From Phyllobacterium sp. 628 (GTDB lineage Bacteria > Pseudomonadota > Alphaproteobacteria > Rhizobiales > Rhizobiaceae), in NCBI RefSeq assembly GCF_014189505.1, contig NZ_CP050301.1:131501-195500 (forward strand): a DNA stretch of 64,000 bases, written 5' to 3'. The notes beneath the pieces are model-generated. The model was not told where the DNA came from. It did no database searches and worked only from the letters and a program-made list of their open reading frames with translations. Position numbers and translations under genes: made by a program. The stretch's first letter is position 1, and each line of letters begins with the position of its first letter. Below are positions 43,575 through 54,489 of the stretch, piece by piece.

Positions 43575-45506
43575 TTACGACTGCGGCTGTGGCTCAAGGC
43601 CCTTGTCCGGCTCATCGCCCTTGCGCTTCTTGGCGGATCCGGCCTTCGGTACGGCCGAACCGCGTGACGGAGGCGTGTCATCGCCAAGGTCGCGGGCAGG
43701 CTTGTTGCCGATCATCAGCGCCTTGATCTCTTCGCCGGTCAGCGTCTCGTATTCGAGCAAGCCTTCCGCGATTGCGATCCATTCCTTCTTCTTTTTCGTC
43801 AGAATGGAACGCGCATGGGTGTAAGCATCGTCAATCAACTTGCGCACTTCCGCATCAATCAGTTGCGCTGTTTCTTCGGACACATTCTGGGTACGGGCGA
43901 CGGAGTGACCAAGGAAAACTTCTTCCTGATTCTCGCCATAAGCCACCTGACCGAGTTTGTCCGAGAAGCCCCAACGCGTAACCATTGCACGCGCAAGCTT
44001 GGTCGCCTGTTCGATATCGGACGACGCACCGGAGGTGATGTTCTCCTTGCCGAACTTCAGCTCTTCGGCGATACGCCCGCCCATCATGATTGCAAGGCGC
44101 GAGATCATCCACTTGTAACTCATGGAATAACGGTCGCCTTCCGGCAACTGCATAACCATGCCAAGTGCACGGCCGCGCGGAATAATGGTTGCCTTGTGCA
44201 GAGGATCGGCCATTGCAACATTCAGTGCAACGATCGCATGCCCCGCTTCATGATACGCAGTCAGTTCTTTTTCTGCCTGCGTCATGGCTGTCGAGCGGCG
44301 CTCGGCACCCATCATGATCTTGTCCTTGGCGTCTTCGAATTCCAGCATCGTGACAAGGCGCTTGTTGCGGCGCGCTGCCATCAGGGCGGCTTCGTTGACA
44401 AGGTTCATCAGGTCCGCACCGGAGAAACCGGGCGTACCGCGAGCCAGAACTTTCAGATCGACATTCGGTGCGAGCGGAACATTGCGGGCATGAACCTTCA
44501 GGATCTTCTCGCGGCCGGAAACATCCGGATTTGGCACGACAACCTGACGGTCGAAACGACCCGGACGTAGCAGAGCAGGATCAAGCACATCAGGACGGTT
44601 GGTAGCGGCAATCAGGATCACGCCTTCATTGGCTTCAAAGCCGTCCATTTCGACCAGCAACTGGTTGAGGGTCTGCTCGCGTTCGTCGTTACCACCGCCG
44701 AGACCGGCGCCACGATGACGGCCAACCGCATCAATTTCGTCGATGAAAATAATGCAGGGCGCATTTTTCTTCGCCTGTTCGAACATGTCACGAACACGGG
44801 AAGCGCCCACACCCACAAACATTTCCACGAAATCAGAACCGGAGATGGTGAAGAATGGTACATTGGCTTCGCCGGCAATAGCACGTGCAAGCAGCGTCTT
44901 ACCGGTACCGGGAGGACCGACGAGCAGCACACCGCGCGGAATACGTCCACCGAGGCGCTGGAATTTCTGCGCATCGCGCAGGAACTCAACGATTTCTTCA
45001 AGATCTTCCTTGGCTTCGTCAACACCGGCGACGTCCTGGAATGTCACACGGCCATGCGCTTCCGTCAGAAGCTTGGCCTTGGATTTACCAAAGCCCATGG
45101 CGCCGCGCGAACCGCCTTGCATCTGGCGCATGAAGAAAATCCACACACCCAGAATAAGGATCATTGGCAGCCAGGAAATCAGCATTCCTACAATCGACGT
45201 CGAGCCATCGGATTCAGGCCGCGCAGCGATCTGAACATTCTTGGCCTCAAGACGGCTGACCAGACCGACATCGCCGGGCGAGTAGGTCTGGAAACTGGTA
45301 TTGTTGTCGGCATAGGTACCGGTGATGCGGTTACCGGCGATCGTCACCGATTTCACGCGACCGCTATTCACGTCACTGATGAACGTCGAATAGGGAACAT
45401 CACTCGATGCCGAGCGCTGGGAAGGGCTTTGGAAAAGATTGAACAACGCAATCAGAAGCAAAGCGATAATCGCCCACAGTGCGAAGTTCCGGTAGTTAGG
45501 ATTCAT
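43575..45506 (-). CDS. ftsH: ATP-dependent zinc metalloprotease FtsH
   Basis: 643 residues: an N-terminal membrane helix ([16 protein letters not shown]), a periplasmic domain, a second helix ([15 protein letters not shown]), then the AAA+ domain with Walker [12 protein letters not shown] (near residue 195), Walker [12 protein letters not shown] and the SRH arginines, and the zinc protease site HEAGH (near 418). It degrades membrane proteins and regulators, including RpoH in enterobacteria. It lies 96 bp downstream of tilS, the usual order. Confidence 0.97.
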   Translation of the reverse strand: MNPNYRNFALWAIIALLLIALFNLFQSPSQRSASSDVPYSTFISDVNSGRVKSVTIAGNRITGTYADNNTSFQTYSPGDVGLVSRLEAKNVQIAARPESDGSTSIVGMLISWLPMILILGVWIFFMRQMQGGSRGAMGFGKSKAKLLTEAHGRVTFQDVAGVDEAKEDLEEIVEFLRDAQKFQRLGGRIPRGVLLVGPPGTGKTLLARAIAGEANVPFFTISGSDFVEMFVGVGASRVRDMFEQAKKNAPCIIFIDEIDAVGRHRGAGLGGGNDEREQTLNQLLVEMDGFEANEGVILIAATNRPDVLDPALLRPGRFDRQVVVPNPDVSGREKILKVHARNVPLAPNVDLKVLARGTPGFSGADLMNLVNEAALMAARRNKRLVTMLEFEDAKDKIMMGAERRSTAMTQAEKELTAYHEAGHAIVALNVAMADPLHKATIIPRGRALGMVMQLPEGDRYSMSYKWMISRLAIMMGGRIAEELKFGKENITSGASSDIEQATKLARAMVTRWGFSDKLGQVAYGENQEEVFLGHSVARTQNVSEETAQLIDAEVRKLIDDAYTHARSILTKKKKEWIAIAEGLLEYETLTGEEIKALMIGNKPARDLGDDTPPSRGSAVPKAGSAKKRKGDEPDKGLEPQPQS

Positions 45507-45602
45507 TATCGGGTCCCATCAATCACAACCGCAAGGACGCGGAATTTACACGTAACATAGGTTCGAAGCATGGCCTTGCCAAGGCTGGCAATCAAACTGA
45601 GG

Positions 45603-46971
45603 TCAATTCTTGTGAATCTGGTTTACAGGAAATCGCTTGTAACCCTGCAAACCAAATAGTTTTGCCACGCTGGCAGCGAGCACTTGTTCATACTCCGAAA
45701 GGATGTGGTCGAACAGCGCAACATGCCGTGTCACCTGAATTCCGGCAGGCACTTTCGCGTGATCCTTGATCGCCGGTATACCTATGATCACATCCTGCAA
45801 CCACAAAGCCGGGCTGGATTTAACCGAGGCACGGTGGATATTTTCCAGTCCTGCACTCTGCAAGACCGATAGGCCATCATCACCACATGCCGAAATACGG
45901 ATCGCATTTTCCCGTCCATTAACAATGGTGTAGCGGCCATCCCAGATGATTTCTTCGCCCGCAGCGACCATTACATCAGGCAGCGAGCGCATTTCGCGGT
46001 AAATCATCGCAGTTGATGTGCTCCGCTGAATAATGCAGCGACTGAGGTTCATGCGCCCCGTAGCACCTTGCCCGCAGATGTGGACCAGAGCCTTATCGCA
46101 ATCATCACTGGGCGGCAAAAAAGTCTGGCCGCCCAATGCAACGAGCAGAACTCCCATTGCCAGACACCGGGCATCTTGCGAATAAGCCTCCATGCCGAGC
46201 GGATTGATCACCGTACGAATGCCGTCAAAGACAGTGACCTGGCCTTCTAGAAGTTGCGCGGCCTCTTGATTGATCGTTCGCCGCTTTGCTGCTTTTTTCG
46301 GCAATGAGCGCTTGAATGTCATCACCACTCTGCGTTTGCAGATCATTTCTAACCCGGACGCGCTCGTATTTGGGATTGGTATTGGATGGATCTTCCCGCC
46401 ACGCAACATGTCTGCCGCGCAGGTACTGGCGCAGGCGCTCACGCCGAACGCCGAGCAGCGGCCGCACAAGCCAGGTTTCCCGCTCCAGCAGCGCTACAGG
46501 CGCCATAACGGCCAGTCCACGCTCGCCTCCCCGGGCCGCGCGCATCATGAATGTTTCGTTCTGATCATCCTGCGTGTGGCCGGTCAGGATCATCGTGGTT
46601 CCCGCCTCGCGCGCAGCCTGACGCAGCAGTTCATACCGCACATCCCGGGCCTTGGCGGAAGTGCCGGACATGGGCTTTGGTCCCCTCCAGCTCAAAATCC
46701 GGTGTTCCAGCCCTGCCGCTTTGCACAGCGCCGCCACATAGGAAGCTTCCTCACCTGATTCTGGCCGTAGCTGATGATCGATTGTCACGGCGATGATACG
46801 CGGAAAAGACAGGCTCTTCCGGCGCAGATCTTCCAGAAGATACAGCAATGCAAGGGAATCACTACCGCCCGAAACGGCAGCAATAATGCCCGTCAGCCCA
46901 TCGAAATTGATTGAACCGAAAAGCTGGGCAGGATCGATATTACGATCAGCATTTATTGACAGCACGTTCAT
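45603..46971 (-). pseudogene. tilS: tRNA(Ile)-lysidine synthetase, apparent single-base frameshift
   Basis: The N-terminal frame (from ATG 46971) carries the PP-loop IIAAVSGGSDSLALLYLL and continues to NPKYERVRVRNDLQTQSGDD. It then runs out of frame and stops at 46225. The C-terminal TilS domain (INQEAAQLLEGQVTVF, later MIYREMRSLPDV) lies in another frame, ending at 45603. Removing one A from the A6 run (T6 at 46293-46298 on the plus strand) joins the frames as ALIAEKAAKRRTINQ and restores about 455 residues. TilS modifies tRNA-Ile(CAU) and is generally essential, so a sequencing error is more likely than true loss. Its start overlaps the end of cpoB by 26 bp. Confidence 0.85.
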
Positions 46972-47956
46972 TCTTTACCCGCTCTTTAAGGGCGGTCGAT
47001 AGATTGGGATAGCGTGTGCCCACCGTTGCAAAGGTCGCGCAGGCCACATCATGGTCCTGCATTTTTGCCAATGTCATGCCGAGCTTCAACAGATTTTCAG
47101 GACTCTTCTTGGAATCGGGAAATTGCTTGTGATTATCGATAAAGACGGACGCTGCGTCCTGATAGCGCTCCTGCCCATAGAGCGATTCACCCAGCCAGTA
47201 CCGCGCGTCCGGACTTGAAGGGTCTTTCGGGAAGCGCTCGATATGGCTGCGAAAGGCCGCTTCGGCATTACGATAATCGCCCGAGAGAAACAGCTGATAG
47301 GCCTGGCTGTACAGCACATTCGGATCATCCGTTTGCGGCAGCGATGCAAGGTTGGGATTGGCCGCCGGTGCCGGGCTGTCATTCTTCGACCCACCGATTA
47401 CGTTGCCATTGGCATCAAACTCGATCTGCCCGAGTTCGCGCGGCGGTTCACCGGTGCGCGTGTTAGCGGGAGCGTGGGCCTGAGGGTCAAAAGCAGCGGA
47501 ATCGGTGCTGTCGGGAGATGTCTGCGGCGGCATTGGCGGGTAAGGGGAGGCATCTGACGATGCCTCCGCTGTTGTTGGCCGCGATGGCGCAGCATCGGCA
47601 ATGGTACGATCACCCTTGCCGCCTGCATCGGTCTTCTTGCCGCTGCCCTTCTTTTCCAGTTCCTGAAAACGGAACTCGTTGTCTTCTTGAACCTTGCGCA
47701 TCTGCTCCTGCATTTGCAGCAACTGGAAGTTAAGGTCTTCGATCTTGCCGGTCAGCTGTCTGATCTGCTCTTCCAGCTGACTGACACGCGGATCGCCTGC
47801 CTGTGCCATCTGGATGGGCGCATCACCATTTCCAACGCTTGCCTTTGGCGCAGACGGGAAAAAGCTGCCATCAAAGTTTGAGGCATGGCTAACGCCGGTC
47901 GCCAGAAAAGGCAGCACCGCCATAGCCACAACCATTCTCTTCAGTCGTTTGTTCAT
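46946..47956 (-). CDS. cpoB: Tol-Pal system periplasmic protein CpoB (YbgF)
   Basis: About 336 residues. A signal peptide (MVVAMAVLPFLATGVSHA), an N-terminal coiled coil (VSQLEEQIRQLTGKIEDLNF, residues about 55-95), a low-complexity linker, then three TPR repeats (YSQAYQLFLSGDYRNAEAAF, ARYWLGESLYGQERYQDAAS, LLKLGMTLAKMQDHDVACAT). It links outer-membrane constriction and peptidoglycan synthesis at division. ATG 47956 is chosen because it gives a proper signal peptide. Confidence 0.92.
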   Translation of the reverse strand: MNKRLKRMVVAMAVLPFLATGVSHASNFDGSFFPSAPKASVGNGDAPIQMAQAGDPRVSQLEEQIRQLTGKIEDLNFQLLQMQEQMRKVQEDNEFRFQELEKKGSGKKTDAGGKGDRTIADAAPSRPTTAEASSDASPYPPMPPQTSPDSTDSAAFDPQAHAPANTRTGEPPRELGQIEFDANGNVIGGSKNDSPAPAANPNLASLPQTDDPNVLYSQAYQLFLSGDYRNAEAAFRSHIERFPKDPSSPDARYWLGESLYGQERYQDAASVFIDNHKQFPDSKKSPENLLKLGMTLAKMQDHDVACATFATVGTRYPNLSTALKERVKNERAVNKC

Positions 47957-48067
47957 TCCTTTACCGCCCCTGATATGGGAATTTAAACACCGCAATGATT
48001 TGCGGCAAATCTATCTACCACGAGCAACGCGACTTCGGCCAAATTTTGTTGCGATGCCGAATAAGAC

Positions 48068-48094
48068 AAAAAAAGCGGCCCGAAGGCCGCTTTT
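48068..48094 (-). terminator. Terminator of pal
   Basis: A 10-bp stem (AAAAGCGGCC/GGCCGCTTTT) with a 4-base loop, followed by T-run on the minus strand, 26 bp after the pal stop. Confidence 0.9.
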
Positions 48095-48119
48095 CCGAAG
48101 TCTTTCAAGCTCTGGGAGC

Positions 48120-48623
48120 TTAGCTGCCAGCACCACCAAGAACGGTGACTGCACGGCGGTTCTGCGACCAGCAGGAATCAGCGTCGCAGACTGCAACCGG
48201 ACGCTCGTTACCATAGGAGATGGTCTTGATGCGGGAAGCCGGAAGACCGCGCGAAGCGAGGAAGTTGCGGGTGGCAGCGGCACGGCGCTGGCCGAGGGCC
48301 AGATTGTATTCGCGTGTACCGCGTTCGTCCGCATGGCCTTCAACAGTGATGGCGTAGTTAGGATAACGCTGCAACCACTGAGCCTGCTTGCCAAGCGTCT
48401 GCTGGGCATCAGCACGGATAACGGAGGAGTCAACGTCGAAGAAAATACGATCGCCAACATTTACAGTGAAATCCTGTGTCGAACCTGGGCGGGCACTGCC
48501 GGCACCATTCAGGCCAAGATCACCGGCACTGTTGATAGGTTTCTTCGCGCAGCCCGCAATAGCGAGAGCCATGAAGAGTGCGACGACAACTGGACTGCGA
48601 GCGATCATTTCGAAGCGGCGCAT
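48120..48623 (-). CDS. pal: Peptidoglycan-associated lipoprotein
   Basis: 167 residues. A lipoprotein signal ends in the lipobox AIAGC; an OmpA-C domain follows with IFFDVDSSVIRADAQQTL, ITVEGHADERGTREYNLALG and RRAAATRNFLASRG, the peptidoglycan-binding motifs. It tethers the outer membrane to peptidoglycan and binds TolB. AAGGAG lies 7 bases before ATG 48623. A CtrA-type site at 48706-48721 and a tolB terminator upstream suggest its own promoter. Confidence 0.96.
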   Translation of the reverse strand: MRRFEMIARSPVVVALFMALAIAGCAKKPINSAGDLGLNGAGSARPGSTQDFTVNVGDRIFFDVDSSVIRADAQQTLGKQAQWLQRYPNYAITVEGHADERGTREYNLALGQRRAAATRNFLASRGLPASRIKTISYGNERPVAVCDADSCWSQNRRAVTVLGGAGS

Positions 48624-48705
48624 AGCCTGGACTCCTTAAGAATTGAATTGTTTCGGTGAACAAGCAGTAACCATATCGAGGTTAAGGCGAGTTCAAGAAA
48701 CAGGG

Positions 48706-48721
48706 TTAATCCACTCTTAAC
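48706..48721. promoter_or_regulatory. CtrA-type site upstream of pal
   Basis: TTAA-TCCACTC-TTAAC, an exact TTAA-N7-TTAAC match, 83-98 bp before the pal ATG. A second, imperfect pair (TTAA-N8-TTAAC) overlaps it to 48733. Confidence 0.55.
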
Positions 48722-48783
48722 ACCAGGATTAACAGCGAAAATGCGAATGTCCTGCATCCTTAATGCAAACAATGCGGCGGAAA

Positions 48784-48825
48784 AACGGCATTCGCGGCGG
48801 TGTTGGGGTAACACCGCCGCGAATG
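48784..48825 (-). terminator. Terminator of tolB
   Basis: A perfect 16-bp stem (48789-48804 with 48810-48825), 5-base loop, then CCGTTTTT on the minus strand. It lies 31 bp after the in-frame end of tolB and is one of the strongest hairpins in the window. Confidence 0.85.
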
Positions 48826-48855
48826 GGCATAAATCAGCAATCAATCAGGATTTGA

Positions 48856-50173
48856 TCATTCAAGAAGTGGTGACCAGGCCGGATCGGATGCCAGGTTCGG
48901 CGTCTGGATCTGGCGCAGGTTGCGGCCAGTCAGGTCAATCGTGAACAGATGCGGGCTGTTGGAGCCGGGGGGGGAAGCGATAGAACATCAGCACGCGGCC
49001 ATTGGGCGCCCAAGTCGGGCCTTCATCATGATAGCCACTGGTCAGGATGCGTTCGCCCGAGCCATCCGTCTTCATCACGCCAATGGAAAACTGACCGCCG
49101 GATTGTTTGGTAAAGGCGACAAGATCGCCGCGCGGCGACCAAACCGGCGTTGAGTAGGAACCATCACCAAACGAAATACGCTGCGGGTTGGAGCCATCAG
49201 CACCCATCTTGTAGACCTGCGGACGTCCGCCGCGATCCGATTCAAACACAACCTGACTGCCATCGGGCGAATAGGAAGCGCCAGTATCAATCGCGCTTGT
49301 GCTGGTCAGACGCGTGGTGGTGCGGCTGCGCAGATCCATCGTGTAGATATTCGCGCTGCCATCTTCCTGCAGCAGGCTCATAACCACCTTTTGCCCGTCA
49401 GCCGAGAAGCGTGGCGCAATCGTCATGTTGGGGAAATTGCCCACCAGTTCACGCTGACCGGTTTCAAGCTGCAGCAGATAAACCTGCGGCTTGTTTCCCT
49501 CAAACGACATGTAGGTGACTTCCTGCTTGTTCGGCGAAAACCGCGGGGTCAGCACGATGTATTTGCCATCGGTCAGATAACGCAGGTTGGCACCATCCTG
49601 ATCCATGATCGCAAGCCGCTTGATGCGTTTTTCCCGCGATCCGGATTCATCAACAAACACCACGCGGGTGTCGAAGTAGCCTTTTTCACCAGTCAGGCGC
49701 TGATAAATCGAGTCGGCAATAATGTGGGCAACGCGGCGCCAGCTTTCAGGCGACGTAAAGAATTGCTGACCATCCAGCTGCTGACCGGCAAATGTATCCC
49801 ACAAGCGGAACTCAGCCTTCAAACGGCCATCCGGCTGCTTGGTGACACGCCCTGTGACAAGAGCCTGCGCATTGATGACCTTCCAGTCTTCAAACCGCGG
49901 GGCAGCGTCTGGATTGGAAATCTTTTCGATGAACGCACCTTTGTCGATAGGCGCAAAAAGACCGGACCGCTCAAGGTCGGCTGCTATCACACTGCTAATG
50001 TTTGCACCAAGTTGATCTCCCGAAAGGAAATCCGTGATAGCGATCGGAAGAGGTTCCACATTGCCCTTGTTAATATCGAGCGTGATAAGCGCTCGAGCAG
50101 GAACAGTTGCTAGTGCTACTATGGCTATCAGCGCCGCAAAAGTGGCGAAGAAGTTTCGGAGCATTTTCATCAT
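48856..50173 (-). pseudogene. tolB: Tol-Pal translocation protein TolB, apparent frameshift near the C-terminus
   Basis: Signal peptide ([25 protein letters not shown]), N-terminal domain, then a beta-propeller with repeated [41 protein letters not shown] and [13 protein letters not shown] blades. After NGRVLMFYR the frame enters a C8 run (G8 at 48967-48974) and ends early at 48935. Dropping one C gives [17 protein letters not shown] and the normal TolB ending [11 protein letters not shown] with its stop at 48856-48858. As with tilS, the extra base lies in a homopolymer, so a sequencing error or tract-length variation is suspected. ATG 50173 is chosen for its signal peptide and the GAGGG upstream. 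Confidence 0.85.
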
Positions 50174-50211
50174 TGGTTTTTGGCCCTCATTTGGCTGGGC
50201 GATCAAGATCA

Positions 50212-51321
50212 TCACAGATCTCTCGGATCAAAATTCATTCTAACTTCATTCCAACCGTCGCTTCCATCATACTTATCAGCAGGCAGATTAAAGGGTTGCG
50301 CCCTTAGGATCGCACGCCGGGCAGCTTCGGTTAACACACGACCAACACCAGAACCTCCGGCACTCGCCTCGATCACGGGATCACCGACAATCATGCCTGA
50401 CTGGTTGAGTTTCATGACAATTGTTACGATTGGATTGGCTATATCTTCGATGCCAACTGGCGGGTTGTAGAATTTAGATATTTGCCCGCGCAGGGCATCC
50501 ATTTCGCTCTGACTGAGCTTTCCAGCGCCAGTCGTCGTTTTTGCTCCAAGAGATGTTTGGTCAGTTGAGCGCTTTTGACCGCCACCGGAAGCTTTTTCTC
50601 GATTGAGCAAGGCTTGGGCTTCTTCAGCAATACCGTTCTTCTCTTTTGAGGGAGTTGGAGCGGTCTTCGTTGGTTTCGGCGTTTCCTTGGATTCCTTGCG
50701 CTCTGGGGTCGTCGCAGTCTGAGCTGGAGCGGGTTTCGGTTTGTCCTCGGGCTTTGCGACATTCTGCGGCAACTTGAACGCTTCCTCGGCTGGTTTTTCC
50801 GCCTGCGGTGTTGGCTCTACCTTTGGGGCGTCGGGTGTGGGCGCAGGCTTGGAATCATTATTGATAGCCGTCATGATCGGATCCGGTTTCACTTCCTGTT
50901 TCGGTTTTGCTTCCGGCGCAATTTCCGTCGCAGGGGTCGGAACGGGTTTTGTTTCCGGTTGAATCTCTGGTTTTGGATCTGGCTTGGTAACAGGAATTTC
51001 TGATTGCTTTGGCGCTTCCGCCGCTTCTACAATCTTAGGTTTTGTTGCGGGTATGGGTTTTGATTCGACGTCAGTTTCAGCGTCACCAATATTCACGGCA
51101 TCTGGCTTGGTCTGCGGCTTTTCCGTGGGCTTAGGTGCTGGTTTCTCCGACTTTGGTGCTTTCTTATCACCCTGAACCATCTGGCTTGTGTCAGAAACAA
51201 TCTCAATCGGCAACGATTCAGAATTCGCCAAGTCCATTGGCGTTGGCGAAGAAAAGGTCAACAGCCCCCAGCCGAGCAAAACGGCATGGATAATGGCGGA
51301 GGATGTAACGCTGGCCCGCAT
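50212..51321 (-). CDS. tolA: Tol-Pal system inner-membrane protein TolA
   Basis: 369 residues. One membrane helix near the start ([17 protein letters not shown], with the conserved Ser-His pair), a long Pro/Lys/Glu-rich low-complexity middle region (about residues 50-250), and a C-terminal TonB/TolA-like domain ([40 protein letters not shown]). It spans the periplasm and couples TolQR proton-driven motion to TolB/Pal. The gap to tolR is only 6 bp. Confidence 0.92.
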   Translation of the reverse strand: MRASVTSSAIIHAVLLGWGLLTFSSPTPMDLANSESLPIEIVSDTSQMVQGDKKAPKSEKPAPKPTEKPQTKPDAVNIGDAETDVESKPIPATKPKIVEAAEAPKQSEIPVTKPDPKPEIQPETKPVPTPATEIAPEAKPKQEVKPDPIMTAINNDSKPAPTPDAPKVEPTPQAEKPAEEAFKLPQNVAKPEDKPKPAPAQTATTPERKESKETPKPTKTAPTPSKEKNGIAEEAQALLNREKASGGGQKRSTDQTSLGAKTTTGAGKLSQSEMDALRGQISKFYNPPVGIEDIANPIVTIVMKLNQSGMIVGDPVIEASAGGSGVGRVLTEAARRAILRAQPFNLPADKYDGSDGWNEVRMNFDPRDL

Positions 51322-51327
51322 AATCGA

Positions 51328-51774
51328 TCAGTTACCCTCTGGCAAACTGACAAGGCCGATATTCTTGAAACCGGAGCCGGAGATGCGGCCCATGACCTTC
51401 ATGATCGTACCATAATCGGCATTCTTGTCGCCTTTGACAAAGATGCGCTCTTCATAGCCGGTCTTGGCAATTGCCTGGAGTTTTGGAACGATTTCCTCAA
51501 TCGGAATCTCGGTTTCCTGCAGGAAGACCTGTCCCTTCGGGTTGATCGTTATGTAAATCGGATTGGTTTCGCTGTTTAACGATTTTGCCTGTGAGTCCGG
51601 CATTGTAATAGGCACGCCAACCGTCATCATCGGCGCAGTCACCATGAAAATGATCAGCAGCACGAGCATCACGTCGACCAGCGGCGTCACGTTGATTTCA
51701 CTCATCAACGCCTTGCTGTTGCGCCCGCGACGGCCGCGCCCACCTGAACCTTTGTTACCAACAGACATGCCCAT
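51328..51774 (-). CDS. tolR: Tol-Pal system protein TolR
   Basis: 148 residues of the ExbD/TolR family: [20 protein letters not shown] carries the conserved membrane Asp used in proton translocation, followed by a periplasmic domain ending [18 protein letters not shown]. It forms the stator/motor complex with TolQ. It is 33 bp after tolQ. Confidence 0.96.
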   Translation of the reverse strand: MGMSVGNKGSGGRGRRGRNSKALMSEINVTPLVDVMLVLLIIFMVTAPMMTVGVPITMPDSQAKSLNSETNPIYITINPKGQVFLQETEIPIEEIVPKLQAIAKTGYEERIFVKGDKNADYGTIMKVMGRISGSGFKNIGLVSLPEGN

Positions 51775-51807
51775 GGCACTTAATCCTGCACTTTTAAAAT
51801 CAGTTGC

Positions 51808-52518
51808 TTAAGCACGCGGCGCCAGCTTCTCATCGATTTGCCGCGAGAGTATGGCGGAGAACTCGTCCGCAAAACCTTCCATGCGTGCCGTCAGTTTGCC
51901 TGCATCACTTGACAGTTTGTTGTAGGCGATAACGGCAGGGATAGCGGCAACCAGACCAATGGCCGTTGCCAGAAGCGCCTCGGCAATACCGGGAGCGACA
52001 ACTGCAAGGCTGGTGGATTTGGAACCGGCAATACCCATGAACGAAGTCATGATACCGATGACCGTACCGAATAGGCCGATGAAGGGACCAGCCGAACCAA
52101 TGGTTGCCAGAAACCCGAGACGGGCCGCCAGAATGTCACTTTCGCGCGACAGGGCGACGTCCATGGCCTTGTCGATACGCATCTGCAGGGCGATGGGAGA
52201 GCGGGCGCCCTTCTCAAAGGACTTTTTCCATTCGCGCATCGCAGCGATGAAAATCGAACCCATGCCGGTTGTGCGCTTGTCGCCAAGGTTGCGGTAAAGC
52301 TCTTCCAGCGACTGGCCGGACCAGAAGATTTGCTCAAAACGATCAAAAGCCCGCTTGGCGCGGCCATAACCGAGCACTTTGTCGATGATGATCGCCCAGG
52401 TCCAGATGGAGGCACCCAGGAGGCCTATCATGACAAGCTTGACGATAAATCCGGCCTGCCAGAACAATCCCCAGAGGGAAACGTCCGATGTCTGAACAGC
52501 AACCGCTAAATTTTCCAT
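51808..52518 (-). CDS. tolQ: Tol-Pal system protein TolQ
   Basis: 236 residues of the ExbB/TolQ/MotA family with three membrane segments ([20 protein letters not shown], then [20 protein letters not shown] and [19 protein letters not shown]). TolQ and TolR together form the proton channel of the Tol machine. ATG 52518 has AGGG 8 bases upstream; an in-frame GTG at 52524 is less likely. Confidence 0.96.
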   Translation of the reverse strand: MENLAVAVQTSDVSLWGLFWQAGFIVKLVMIGLLGASIWTWAIIIDKVLGYGRAKRAFDRFEQIFWSGQSLEELYRNLGDKRTTGMGSIFIAAMREWKKSFEKGARSPIALQMRIDKAMDVALSRESDILAARLGFLATIGSAGPFIGLFGTVIGIMTSFMGIAGSKSTSLAVVAPGIAEALLATAIGLVAAIPAVIAYNKLSSDAGKLTARMEGFADEFSAILSRQIDEKLAPRA

Positions 52519-52524
52519 ATCCAC

Positions 52525-52857
52525 TACCCTCGAATCCGAAAACCCGGTATTTCAACCGGGCTGCAATCGTCTCTCATACCCGTGCATGGTCGACCGAAGT
52601 ATAAGTGGTTCGGCAATACGGCCACGCGCCAATTTATTTCTTTGGAACCCGGCCGAACGCCTGACCGGCATCCACTTCTGCTGACTAAATTCCGAGAGCC
52701 ACGTTCAAAGACCGGATATTTTCCAGTATTCATACCGCGGCTTCTCACGGTTAATTTTGGTAAAACGAAGGCGTTAACGCGAAACGCCCCGTTTCATTGC
52801 CTTATTCATGGTTTGTTATGGTTAAGGATCAGTTATGATTCAGCCGCATCGCACACT
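52525..52857. other. Intergenic region between ybgC and tolQ
   Basis: About 333 bp with no convincing gene on either strand. It must hold the tolQRA-B promoter. It contains a GCGTTAACGC palindrome near 52772 and several single TTAA half-sites, but no full CtrA-type pair; no clear -35/-10 was found. Confidence 0.5.
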
Positions 52858-53340
52858 TTATGCGGGCTGAATGCCGTTTTCCGGCTGAAAAAGCTTGATC
52901 CATTCGGCCGGAAAGCGGCGTGGCCGCCCCGCGCTGTTGATCAGCGCCGCCTCGACAGTTGCTGCGATCAACAGATCGTTACCGCGTTTAATCGTCTGGG
53001 CCATCCTTACCCGGGCACCGGAGATATCAGCCGTGCGGGTTTCAATCGTCAGCACGTCATCAATCCGCGCCGCGCCCTTGAAATCGATTTCCATACGCCG
53101 CACGACCCAGACAATACTTTCGCCATGCTTGCCATCGGCAAGTTCCGAATGGTGCACACCGAGCAGGCGCAGATAGTCCGTGCGGCCACGCTCAAGAAAT
53201 TCCAGATAACGTCCGTGATAAACAATGCCGGAGAAATCCGTGTCCGCATAATAGACGCGAGCCAACAGCTGATGGCCGAAGCGTGTCAGTTCACCGGCAA
53301 GGCCACCATCAGGCGGGATAGAAGGACTGGTTTCACTCAT
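52858..53340 (-). CDS. ybgC: Tol-Pal-associated acyl-CoA thioesterase YbgC
   Basis: 160 residues with the hot-dog fold. VYYADTDFSGIVYHGRYLEF carries the catalytic Asp and Y-x-x-Y/H-x-x-Y pattern of 4-hydroxybenzoyl-CoA thioesterase relatives; FLERGRTDYLR follows. It hydrolyses acyl-CoA or acyl-ACP thioesters. ATG 53340 (MSETSPSI) is preferred over an earlier start. It lies between ruvB and tolQ, the common order. Confidence 0.92.
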   Translation of the reverse strand: MSETSPSIPPDGGLAGELTRFGHQLLARVYYADTDFSGIVYHGRYLEFLERGRTDYLRLLGVHHSELADGKHGESIVWVVRRMEIDFKGAARIDDVLTIETRTADISGARVRMAQTIKRGNDLLIAATVEAALINSAGRPRRFPAEWIKLFQPENGIQPA

Positions 53341-53405
53341 GATCCCACCTTTTGCCGCTACAACGGGCATTTTGTCCAGAGCCATTATAGGTGTGTAACC
53401 CTGCC

Positions 53406-54449
53406 CTAATCCTCGCCTTCCTGAAACAGGCTGATCTGCTGCTGGGTGAGTTCAGCTGGCGCATTCAACCCAAGATGTTTCCAGGCGTTCGCCGTCAGGA
53501 CACGGCCGCGCGGCGTGCGCTGGATGAATCCCTGCTGGATCAGATAGGGCTCGATAATGTCCTCGATCGCATCGCGCGGTTCGGAAAGCCCGGCTGCAAT
53601 CGTTTCAATACCAACGGGACCACCGCCAAAATTATGGGCAATCATCGAAAGGTAGCGCCGGTCAAGCTGATCCAGCCCCAGCGCATCGACTTCAAGGCGC
53701 AACAAAGCCGAGTCGGCAGTCTCCCGATCAATGGAATCCTTGCCATCGACGATGGCGAAATCCCGCACGCGGCGCAAAAGCCGTCCGGCAATACGCGGTG
53801 TGCCGCGTGCCCGGCGTGCCACTTCCAGCGCCCCGTCATCGGTCATGCCAATACCCATGATCCGGGCACCGCGCCGGACAATGTGCTCAAGCTCGGCAAC
53901 CGTATAGAAATTGAGCCGGACCGGAATCCCGAAACGATCGCGCAGCGGCGTCGTCAGCAAGCCGAGGCGGGTCGTCGCCGCCACCAGCGTGAATTTTGCC
54001 AGATCGATCTTGACCGAACGGGCTGCAGGCCCCTCGCCGATGATCAGATCAAGCTGATAGTCTTCCATGGCTGGATAGAGGATTTCCTCCACTGCCGGAT
54101 TGAGACGATGAATCTCATCAATGAAAAGAACGTCGTTCTCTTCAAGATTGGTCAAAAGCGCAGCCAGATCACCCGCCTTGGCAATGACAGGGCCGGACGT
54201 TGAGCGAAAATTGACCCCGAGTTCCTTGGCCATAATCTGCGCGAGTGTTGTCTTGCCGAGACCGGGCGGACCGACGAACAGCACATGATCCAGCGCCTCG
54301 CCGCGCGATTTGGCCGCCTCGATGAAAACTTTCAGATTGGCACGCGCCGCCGCCTGCCCGACAAAATCGTTCAGGGTCTGCGGGCGCAGCGATGTATCCG
54401 CATCTTCGCCGCGCTTGTCGGGGGTTATCAATCGGCTGACATCACTCAT
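53406..54449 (-). CDS. ruvB: Holliday junction branch-migration helicase RuvB
   Basis: 347 residues: Walker [17 protein letters not shown], Walker [16 protein letters not shown], sensor region [20 protein letters not shown] with the arginine finger, and the C-terminal winged helix ([20 protein letters not shown]). Hexameric motor that drives RuvA-bound Holliday junctions. It follows ruvA by 40 bp in the ruvC-ruvA-ruvB operon. Confidence 0.97.
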   Translation of the reverse strand: MSDVSRLITPDKRGEDADTSLRPQTLNDFVGQAAARANLKVFIEAAKSRGEALDHVLFVGPPGLGKTTLAQIMAKELGVNFRSTSGPVIAKAGDLAALLTNLEENDVLFIDEIHRLNPAVEEILYPAMEDYQLDLIIGEGPAARSVKIDLAKFTLVAATTRLGLLTTPLRDRFGIPVRLNFYTVAELEHIVRRGARIMGIGMTDDGALEVARRARGTPRIAGRLLRRVRDFAIVDGKDSIDRETADSALLRLEVDALGLDQLDRRYLSMIAHNFGGGPVGIETIAAGLSEPRDAIEDIIEPYLIQQGFIQRTPRGRVLTANAWKHLGLNAPAELTQQQISLFQEGED

Positions 54450-54489
54450 GTGCCCGTCCTCGCACAGTGCGCTGCGTCAGGCAACCACA

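Noticed and set aside
46290..46300. Programmed ribosomal frameshift in tilS
   Set aside because: Joining the halves needs a +1 (or -2) step, while AAAAAAG-type slippery sites give -1; a sequence error or RNA slippage fits better.
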